Shown: positions 1 through 5,192 of the stretch, one piece after another
Layout of the letters: every line of letters starts with the position of its first letter
Position numbering within the stretch: the stretch's first letter is position 1
The notes under the pieces: generated by a model
Told to the model about the DNA's origin: nothing
Databases searched by the model: none
The model's input: only the letters and a program-made list of their open reading frames with translations
Assembly: GCA_031273985.1 (NCBI GenBank)
Contig: JAISQV010000043.1
Location: forward strand, 1 to 11,345
DNA from: Spirochaetaceae bacterium
GTDB lineage: Bacteria > Spirochaetota > Spirochaetia > Treponematales > Breznakiellaceae
Length of the DNA: 11,345 nt
Direction of reading: 5' to 3'
Position numbers and translations under genes: made by a program

Positions 1-197
1 GAAGGGCAGCCGCAGGCTGTCTACCGAGAAATTTGGCCTGCTCCGGCGCACATAAATTCCCCATGTACCCATAAGTACCCTCCGCCTTTAGGCGGAGGAG
101 TGCGCCGCCCCCGCAACGCACCTCGGCCTTCTCCCGGAGTTTGCGCAAAGCGCAAACTCCCAAGCTACGCGGCTTCAGCTTGGTAATCGGCCCCCTC
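1..197. other. Non-coding left edge with three hairpins
   Basis: No convincing gene is seen here. Three perfect inverted repeats occur: an 8-bp stem with loop TTTA at 79-98 (CCTCCGCC / GGCGGAGG), an 11-bp stem with a 3-base loop at 136-160 (GGAGTTTGCGC / GCGCAAACTCC), and a 7-bp stem with a 10-base loop at 160-183 (CCAAGCT / AGCTTGG). The last two lie just past the stop codon of the leftward transporter gene. They could act in transcript termination or 3' end protection, but neither is followed by a U-run, so they are not classical intrinsic terminators. The first ~54 bases stay open in more than one frame, so the tail of an upstream gene cannot be excluded. Confidence 0.5.
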
Positions 198-1049
198 TTA
201 ATTTATTCTACTTTCGAGCGCCCGGCTTTTTTTAAGCGCAGCCCAATAGAGAAAACCTACCGTGAAGGAGCCGCCCGTGATGTTGCCCAGCGTTACGGGG
301 AGCAGGTTTTTTACCAGAAAGGAGAACCAGCCAAGATCCGCGGCCTGGGCGGCGGAGAGGCCGGACGCATACAGCCAGAGCGGGTTGGACGCGGCCATGA
401 TTCCGGCGGGGATGTAGTACATATTCGCGACGGAGTGTTCAAAGCCCGATGTAATGAAGAGGCCTATTATGAAAAAGCAGGCCAACAGTTTTCCTGCGAC
501 ATCTTTTGCCGCATGGGAAACCCAGACCGCAAGACAGACCAGCCAGTTGCACATCACGCCCAGGAGGAAGGCGGAGTGGAAGGAAAGGCCCGTCTTGTAG
601 GCGGCGATTTTTATGGTTTGTCCGCCAAGCCCCGCGTTTCCGCTGTCGAAGAGGCCGGATTCCTTCATCATCCACGCGATACAAAGACTGCCGGCAAAGT
701 TACCGGCGTAGACAATCAGCCAGTTGAAAAGCATCTGCCGGATTTTTATTCTGCGATCCAGCACGCCTACGATGAGGAGCGCATTGCCGGTGAACAGTTC
801 CCCGCCGGCTGTTACGACAAGCATGAGGCCGGCGCCAAACACCACCCCTGCCAGAACCCTTCCCAGCCCGTAGGTTTCGGGGTTTGAGAACAGGTTGAAT
901 GCCGCCATGGTGGAGCCTTCGGAGGCAAAGGCGATAAAGGCGCCGGCCAAAAAAGCCAGGATCAACTGCGCCGCGACACCCCGCGATACTTTTGCCGCCG
1001 CGCTGTCACTGGTATATTCCAAAATCTGAACCGGCGTTCTCGCTTCCAT
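198..1049 (-). CDS. Formate/nitrite transporter (FNT) family channel
   Basis: The 283-residue protein is an FNT-family integral membrane channel of the FocA/NirC/HSC type, which moves small monovalent anions such as formate, nitrite or hydrosulfide across the inner membrane as a pentamer. It has about six hydrophobic segments. The family signature AGGELFTGN (residues 81-89) includes the omega-loop threonine T87, and the conserved central histidine is H205 in GFEHSVANMYYIPAG; these correspond to T91 and H209 of E. coli FocA. The motif LGNITGGSF lies near the C-terminus. Length is normal for the family (about 270-290). The ATG is preceded by GGAG at 1056-1059 with 6-base spacing, which fixes the start. 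The gene is alone on its strand and divergent from the radical SAM gene. Substrate cannot be told from sequence. Formate is a reasonable guess in a fermentative or acetogenic spirochaete, but no formate-metabolism gene is adjacent. Confidence 0.93.
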   Translation of the reverse strand: MEARTPVQILEYTSDSAAAKVSRGVAAQLILAFLAGAFIAFASEGSTMAAFNLFSNPETYGLGRVLAGVVFGAGLMLVVTAGGELFTGNALLIVGVLDRRIKIRQMLFNWLIVYAGNFAGSLCIAWMMKESGLFDSGNAGLGGQTIKIAAYKTGLSFHSAFLLGVMCNWLVCLAVWVSHAAKDVAGKLLACFFIIGLFITSGFEHSVANMYYIPAGIMAASNPLWLYASGLSAAQAADLGWFSFLVKNLLPVTLGNITGGSFTVGFLYWAALKKSRALESRIN

Positions 1050-1055
1050 AAACTA

Positions 1056-1059
1056 CTCC
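1056..1059 (-). promoter_or_regulatory. Shine-Dalgarno of the FNT gene
   Basis: GGAG on the minus strand, 6 bases before the ATG at 1049. It supports this start over internal methionines. Confidence 0.7.
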
Positions 1060-1061
1060 GT

Positions 1062-1095
1062 ACAATTCGTGTAATCCCTGTCAATCCATGTTTTT
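1062..1095. repeat. Degenerate CACGGAC-type intergenic repeat remnant
   Basis: Read on the minus strand, the stretch carries a spaced series resembling ATGGATTGACAGGGATTACACG. It is a decayed copy of the ACCACGGACNACACGGAC family seen better at 2788-2815 and 4686-4745. It occupies the leader of the FNT gene. The call rests on visual similarity only. Confidence 0.4.
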
Positions 1096-1122
1096 CCGGC
1101 GTCGGCGCGCCTTTTTTCCAAG

Positions 1123-1150
1123 TCTATACCAGGGGGCACGAGAAGGACAA
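1123..1150 (-). promoter_or_regulatory. Candidate sigma70-type promoter for the FNT gene
   Basis: On the minus strand TTGTCC (1145-1150) is followed after 16 bases by TATAGA (1123-1128). Each matches the consensus at four of six positions, and the leader would be about 70 bases. This is a weak match by eye and part of it overlaps a sequence repeated near 4793, so it is only a candidate. Confidence 0.25.
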
Positions 1151-1282
1151 CACACCCAGGGGCGGCGCATATGAAGATACCCCAGCGGGAAAGTGGTTTT
1201 TATTTATCCATGTTTTTAGTTAAAGCAAGGTACTAGCCGGCCCTGTTGACAGTGAAGCTGCCGCCGGGCACTCTGATCAACC

Positions 1283-2734
1283 ATGAAGATTCTGCTCTGC
1301 ACGATCAACGCAAAATGGATTCACCCCTCCCTGGCCCTGCGGCTGCTCAAGGCCAATCTGGGGGAATACGAGGGGGACTGCGCCATTCTGGAACTGAACC
1401 TGCGGCAGAGCCGGGAGGAAAGGCTGGCTGCGCTCTTGGCGGCGCGGCCCCGCATACTGGGGCTTTCCGTTTCTATATGGAACCACGAGGCCACCCTGGG
1501 CCTCCTCAGGGACCTGGAGGCGGCGTGGCGGGAGGGCGCTTTTCCGGTGGTGGTCCTGGGGGGGCCCGAGGTCTCCTTCCTCCCCGAAGGGGCGGAGCTT
1601 TTTTCCCACGCCGCCTATGTGATCCGCCGGGAAGGGGAAGACGCCTTCCGGGAACTTTGCGGAAGCCTGCTTGCCGGGACGGAGGCTGCCCGGCGGGACG
1701 GGCCGCCCCGCTTTATTGACGCGGCGCCGCCGGAGCTCGCAAAGCTTAGGTCCCCCTACCCCTACTATAGTGACGAGGACCTCCGGCGGAAGCTCGTCTA
1801 TGTGGAGGCCAGCCGGGGCTGCCCTTACGGGTGCGAATTCTGCCTGAGCCCTCCGGTGAGCGCCGGGGGCCGGGTTCGGAATTTCCCCCTGGAACCCTTC
1901 CTTGCCGGGATGGAGGCTCTGATCCGGCGCGGGGCGCGGAGTTTCAAATTCCTGGACCGCAGCTTCAATGCCGATATTCCCCGGGCCCGGAGCATACTGG
2001 AATTCTTCCTGGAGCGCATGGCAGGAGCGCGCCCCGGCGGCGGTGCGGAAGCTGGGGAGAGGCCCCTCTGCGTACACGTCGAGATGACGCCCTCCCGCTT
2101 CCCCGCCGGCCTGGTAGAAGTGCTTGCCCGCTTTCCGCCGGGGGGCCTCCGGCTTGAGATAGGCATACAGACCCTCAACCCCGAAACGGCGGCGCTGGTC
2201 AGCCGGCCCCTGGACGGGGAAGCGGAGCTTGCCGCGCTGAGAATGCTCCGGGAAGAGACGGCGGCCATCATCCACGCGGACCTTATCGCCGGGCTTCCCG
2301 GGGAGGGCCTCGACAGTTTTGCATCGGGTTTCGACAGGCTCTGGGGCGCCCTCAGCGGGGGCGGCGGGGAATCCCCCCGGCCGGAGATACAACTGGGCAT
2401 ACTGAAGCTGCTCCCCGGAGCGGCCATAGTCCGGCGCAGTGAAACTTACGGAATGCGTTACGCCGCCGCGCCGCCCTACGAGGTTCTGGAAACCGCCGCC
2501 CTCCCCCGCCGCGATTTGGAGCGCGTCAAAAACTACGCCCGTTTCTGGGAGCTGATCGTGAACCGGGGCGCTTTCGCTGATCTGGAGGGGGAGCTCTGCC
2601 CGCCGGGAGAGCCGGTGTTCCGCTCCTTCATGGAGCTATCCGGCAGGCTGCTCAGCCGTTTTGGCCGGAATTGGGGCATAGACCGGCGGGATCTGCGGGA
2701 AGCCCTGACAGAAGAACTGCGCCGAAAGGGATAA
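1283..2734 (+). CDS. B12-binding-type radical SAM protein
   Basis: The 483-residue protein is a radical S-adenosylmethionine enzyme with an N-terminal cobalamin-binding-like Rossmann domain (about residues 1-135, LLCTINAKWIHPSLA ... VVLGGPEVSFLP). The radical SAM core follows (about 170-390). Its [4Fe-4S] cluster motif is C180, C184 and C187 in RGCPYGCEFC, a C-x3-C-x2-C arrangement. The tail (about 400-483) resembles the DUF4080-type extension found in clostridial and spirochaete proteins opening with INAKxIH. The canonical DxHxxG cobalamin motif is not seen, so B12 binding is unproven. Reaction and substrate are unknown; relatives are usually left as uncharacterised radical SAM proteins. The start is the first ATG before the conserved KILL segment and has no strong Shine-Dalgarno. 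The gene stands alone and is very GC-rich, with long antisense ORFs that are shadows. Confidence 0.88.
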   Translation: MKILLCTINAKWIHPSLALRLLKANLGEYEGDCAILELNLRQSREERLAALLAARPRILGLSVSIWNHEATLGLLRDLEAAWREGAFPVVVLGGPEVSFLPEGAELFSHAAYVIRREGEDAFRELCGSLLAGTEAARRDGPPRFIDAAPPELAKLRSPYPYYSDEDLRRKLVYVEASRGCPYGCEFCLSPPVSAGGRVRNFPLEPFLAGMEALIRRGARSFKFLDRSFNADIPRARSILEFFLERMAGARPGGGAEAGERPLCVHVEMTPSRFPAGLVEVLARFPPGGLRLEIGIQTLNPETAALVSRPLDGEAELAALRMLREETAAIIHADLIAGLPGEGLDSFASGFDRLWGALSGGGGESPRPEIQLGILKLLPGAAIVRRSETYGMRYAAAPPYEVLETAALPRRDLERVKNYARFWELIVNRGAFADLEGELCPPGEPVFRSFMELSGRLLSRFGRNWGIDRRDLREALTEELRRKG

Positions 2735-2761
2735 CTGTCAGGATAAACGCACAGGAATTTT

Positions 2762-2912
2762 ACCACGAAGAAAGAAGAAGAAAGAGATTAACCACGGACG
2801 ACACGGACAAACATGACCCATCCCTATAGAAATGGGGAGTTAAGGAAGAATTTAACCATGAACCCCACGAAAGAAGGAAGAACCACGAAGGGCACTAAGG
2901 ACACGAAGGAAG
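2762..2912. repeat. CACGAAGG / CACGGAC intergenic repeat tract
   Basis: A run of degenerate short units in one orientation: ACCACGAAG at 2762, an ACCACGGAC / ACACGGAC pair near 2791-2809, then CCACGAAAG, ACCACGAAGG and ACACGAAGG between about 2864 and 2909. Unlike the copies at 4686-4745 and 7485-7616 there is no facing inverted copy. No credible gene is seen here; the open frames are short and made of repeat-derived residues. Confidence 0.6.
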
Positions 2913-3038
2913 AGGCAAAAGATTACAAACAAAGATTCGGATTGCTTCCCCTCCACCTTCCACCTTCCTCCCTCCTAATTCCTAACTGCGCGAAGCGCAC
3001 CAGCAATTCAAAGTTTGAAAACTTAGGCATTTCTATCC
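2913..3038. other. Non-coding spacer, CT-rich, with one short hairpin
   Basis: No gene is supported. There is a pyrimidine-rich stretch at about 2947-2977 and a 5-bp hairpin TGCGC / GCGCA with loop GAA at 2987-2999, one of several GCGC-stem hairpins in the gaps of this window. Confidence 0.4.
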
Positions 3039-3076
3039 AAAAACCACTCAAATTATTCATAATTTGAGTGGTTTTT
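3039..3076. terminator. Perfect 18-bp inverted repeat, bidirectional terminator-like
   Basis: Two perfect 18-base arms (3039-3056 and 3059-3076) are separated by only two bases. The left arm begins with five A and the right arm ends with five T, so RNA from either strand would give a hairpin ending in a U-run. It lies about 300 bases past the radical SAM stop. The stem is AT-rich and the U-run is inside the stem rather than after it, so a non-terminator role such as a palindromic element is possible. Confidence 0.5.
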
Positions 3077-3101
3077 ACCTTAGCCTGCCGCCCCTTCCAG
3101 T

Positions 3102-3292
3102 CAGGAATTCTAAGTTTTTGCCGGTATCTACGCCTCGGTAAAGTAACAAGGGGTTCTGTAGATGACCGCGAAAGCGGTTTCGACCGGGAAGAAATATGGG
3201 GGGCACCTCCGGGGGGCACCATATTTTTCCCGGCTGACAGGACCCCCGGTAATTTTTTAAGGCGTCCTGTCATGTTAAACTTAGAATTCCTG
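3102..3292 (+). ncRNA. Candidate structured RNA / nested inverted-repeat element
   Basis: A 16-bp perfect stem closes the element: 3102-3117 (CAGGAATTCTAAGTTT) pairs with 3277-3292. Inside are four adjacent hairpins that can form together. P2 is 3126-3131 with 3158-3163. P3 is 3165-3169 with 3174-3178, capped by a GAAA (GNRA) loop. P4 is 3184-3199 with 3219-3233 and has one bulged G. P5 is 3236-3243 with 3264-3271. The linkers are 8, 1, 5, 2 and 5 bases. Two copies of GGGGGGCACC (3198-3207, 3211-3220) sit at the P4 tip. Segment 3237-3245 could instead pair with 3151-3159, giving an alternative fold. The element ends about 50 bases before the pentapeptide-repeat gene. It may be a cis-regulatory RNA, an independent small RNA, or the relic of a palindromic mobile element. 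I do not recognise it as a known class. Confidence 0.4.
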
Positions 3293-3344
3293 GAAGCGCA
3301 CGCCTTTGCTTGATCCGGCTGCGCTATTCCGTTAAGCTAACCTC

Positions 3345-3941
3345 ATGTTCAGTTTTGAACCCTGCGCGGCGGGCTGCGGAAGACCGGCTGTTACCGGGTC
3401 GCGGCTCTGCGCCGCCCATACCGCCGATCCCGCGGGAGAGGCGCGGCGGGTAAGCGAGTACATTTCCGCCTTCAAGACCATTCGGGACCTCAACGCGTCG
3501 GGGCTTCACTTCGAGAGCACCGATTTCTCCCACCGCCACTTCTACGGCTGCAGCTTTGACGGGGCCTCCTTCAATATGTGCCTCTTTACCGGAGCCCAAA
3601 TGCGGCTGGTATTCTTTGGCTTCGCTTCTTTTGAAAACTGCGATTTTTCGAGGAGCAGCCTTCAGTACCTCAACTTTGCCGGATCGCAGCTCCTCAACTG
3701 CACCTTTGAATCTTCGGAACTGACCCATATAAACTACGAAGGAACGGTTCTAAAGGGCTGCACCTTCAATAAGTCCGATCTCTATAATTCCCGTTTCATC
3801 AATGCCGATATTTCGGTATCCGACTTCGTTGACTGCAACCTGAAAAGGGTTAATTTTTTCCGTGTCAAACAGGAAACGGTGTCCTTCAAGTCTTCCAACA
3901 CGGCGGAGGCGTTTTTCCTGATGGAAGACGAAGGGGCATGA
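3345..3941 (+). CDS. Pentapeptide-repeat protein with N-terminal zinc motif
   Basis: The 198-residue protein opens with a probable zinc-binding knuckle, C7, C11, C22 and H25 (C-x3-C-x10-C-x2-H, around CGRP and LCAAH). A pentapeptide-repeat domain follows, from about residue 53 to 172. The central hydrophobic position of each five-residue step is mostly F or L (FSHRH, FYGCS, FDGAS, FTGAQ, FENCD, FSRSS, FAGSQ, FNKSD, FINAD). Such repeats fold as a right-handed quadrilateral beta-helix and usually serve as a binding scaffold. No signal peptide or membrane segment is seen, so it should be cytoplasmic. Its stop overlaps the start of the MBL-fold gene in ATGA, so the two are co-translated. There is no clear Shine-Dalgarno upstream. 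The start is kept because the zinc motif follows at once. It is not gyrase-protecting Qnr-like in layout, and its function is unknown. Confidence 0.88.
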   Translation: MFSFEPCAAGCGRPAVTGSRLCAAHTADPAGEARRVSEYISAFKTIRDLNASGLHFESTDFSHRHFYGCSFDGASFNMCLFTGAQMRLVFFGFASFENCDFSRSSLQYLNFAGSQLLNCTFESSELTHINYEGTVLKGCTFNKSDLYNSRFINADISVSDFVDCNLKRVNFFRVKQETVSFKSSNTAEAFFLMEDEGA

Positions 3942-4618
3942 ATATTCTTGTCCATTACTGCCTGCCCAGTTTCACCAACTGCTATATTCTGGGGGGGGAT
4001 CGCGGCCTTTCCGCAGCCAACGGCAGCCTGAACGACAGTATTCCTGCCGACACGCCTGCGGCAAAGAACAACCGGGACGCCATTCTGATCGATCCCGGCG
4101 ACATGGACGCGGAAATACTTGAGTATATCGAGAGCAACGATTACTGGCTCAGGGCGGTTCTTGTTACCCACGATCACCACAGCCATGTGCAGGGGCTCAG
4201 AACCCTGATGCGGATCTACGATGTGGATATTTACGCAGTGAATCATGTCATCATGGACCGCAGGGCCAATGTGGTGAAAGGCGGGGATATCATCACCATA
4301 GGCCCCTTCAGGATCGAGGTTATTTCCGTGCCCGGCCATTCGGCGGATTCGGTGGTGTACAAAATCGACCGCTTCCTCTTTACCGGGGACGCGCTCACCG
4401 CGGGGCTGGTGGGCTCCACGGCCAGTTCCTACGGGGCGGCGCTTCAGATATCCGCCATCCGGGGCAAACTGCTCTCCCTGCCCGGCGACTTTGTGATTCT
4501 GCCGGGGCACGGGCCGCCCTCAAGCCTTGAGGCGGAGCGGCGTTTCAATACCGGCGTGCAGCTTTTCGACCAAAACAAAAACCGGCGGCCCAAATTTACA
4601 TCGGATTATCTGCTATAG
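3938..4618 (+). CDS. Metallo-beta-lactamase-fold hydrolase, variant HxHxSH motif
   Basis: The 226-residue protein has the MBL-fold layout of glyoxalase-II-like hydrolases: an N-terminal strand with TNCYILGG, then LIDPG (50-54). The metal motif is VTHDHHSHVQG with H78, H80 and H83. It is followed by H134 (PGHSADS), D151 (FTGDAL) and H191 (LPGHGP). The aspartate normally between the second and third histidines, a ligand of the second metal, is a serine (S82). All other ligands are present, so a one-metal or altered two-metal site is likely. Residues about 21-46 are a polar insertion between two core strands. The ATG lies in the ATGA overlap with the pentapeptide-repeat gene, indicating translational coupling. 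Substrate is unknown. Hydroxyacylglutathione hydrolase would be an over-call given the missing aspartate. Confidence 0.88.
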   Translation: MNILVHYCLPSFTNCYILGGDRGLSAANGSLNDSIPADTPAAKNNRDAILIDPGDMDAEILEYIESNDYWLRAVLVTHDHHSHVQGLRTLMRIYDVDIYAVNHVIMDRRANVVKGGDIITIGPFRIEVISVPGHSADSVVYKIDRFLFTGDALTAGLVGSTASSYGAALQISAIRGKLLSLPGDFVILPGHGPPSSLEAERRFNTGVQLFDQNKNRRPKFTSDYLL

Positions 4619-4649
4619 CTTTGTGGGCCGGGTTTTATCGCATTAGCTT

Positions 4650-4793
4650 TCTTATATAACTCAAGTTGCGCAAGGAAATATTATTACCACGGACCACACG
4701 GACTTTTTGCTGGAATTTCTGATTTTTGTCTGTGTTGTCCGTGGTTAAATTTCTTTATTTTTGAAACCCTTCCGTACCATGAGTTATATAAGA
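4650..4793. repeat. Nested inverted-repeat element in the convergent gap
   Basis: Outer arms of 14 bp (4650-4663, TCTTATATAACTCA, and 4780-4793) are perfect inverted copies. Nested inside, ACCACGGAC-type units face each other: 4686-4703 and 4728-4745 match at 16 of 18 positions as inverted copies. The structure lies between the converging MBL and STAS genes and may end transcription from both sides. Its layout, terminal inverted repeats around a repeat core, also fits a small non-autonomous element. No flanking target duplication is evident. Confidence 0.55.
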
Positions 4794-4810
4794 CAACACC
4801 CAGGGGCGGG

Positions 4811-5179
4811 TCAATAGAATTCCAGAAGCTCTTCCGGCTCCTCGTCCTGAAGCGTTTCCAGGGCTTCCTCCAGGGCGCCGGAAAAGGAGAAGTAACCGGC
4901 AATGCCTATCTTTTCCAGGACGCGCATCACCGGCTCCGGCGCGGCGGCAAAACAGTAACGCAGCGCCAGCCGCCGGACGGTGGACGCGATGAAGAGCAGG
5001 GCCCCTATGCCTCCCGAATCGATGGAAACAATATCCTGCATACAGATGACAAAACGGTCGCGCTGGTGCAGCACCTGCTTGATGAAGAGTTCCTTGAGCC
5101 GCGCCGCGGCCCCGGCGTCAAGCTCCCCCTTCCCGGTGATGACGCACACCCCGCCCCGGTTTTCCACGGTAAGTTCCAC
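4811..5179 (-). CDS. STAS-domain protein (anti-sigma factor antagonist-like)
   Basis: Starting at GTG 5179, the protein is 122 residues, a single STAS domain of the SpoIIAA/RsbV type (VELTVENRGGVCVITGKGELDA ... FVICMQDIVSIDSGGIGALL). The serine of the IDSGG turn (S55) matches the position phosphorylated by the partner kinase in classical antagonists. Partner switching with an anti-sigma kinase is therefore possible, but no such kinase or phosphatase is in the window. The acidic tail EEPEELLEF lies beyond the usual fold. GTG is preferred because it starts at the first STAS strand, gives family-normal length, and has AGGG 6 bases upstream; a longer frame reaching 5287 would run deep into ettA with compositionally odd residues. 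It lies 13 bases after the ettA stop as the third gene of the luxS-ettA unit. Confidence 0.82.
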   Translation of the reverse strand: MELTVENRGGVCVITGKGELDAGAAARLKELFIKQVLHQRDRFVICMQDIVSIDSGGIGALLFIASTVRRLALRYCFAAAPEPVMRVLEKIGIAGYFSFSGALEEALETLQDEEPEELLEFY

Positions 5180-5192
5180 GGCTGACCCTGTA

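Noticed and set aside
1246..1274. TTGACA as a -35 box for the radical SAM gene
   Set aside because: The matching -10 position at 17-base spacing reads CACTCT, and the leader would be under 10 bases.
1277..2392. Leftward ORF of 371 codons opposite the radical SAM gene
   Set aside because: It is an antisense shadow rich in P, G and R, while the plus-strand frame carries the cluster motif.
2813..3067. Rightward 84-codon ORF in the large gap
   Set aside because: It is made of repeat-derived low-complexity residues, has no family similarity and ends inside the 3039-3076 hairpin.
3782..4510. Leftward ORF of 242 codons over the pentapeptide and MBL genes
   Set aside because: It crosses two genuine genes in antisense and shows no family motif.
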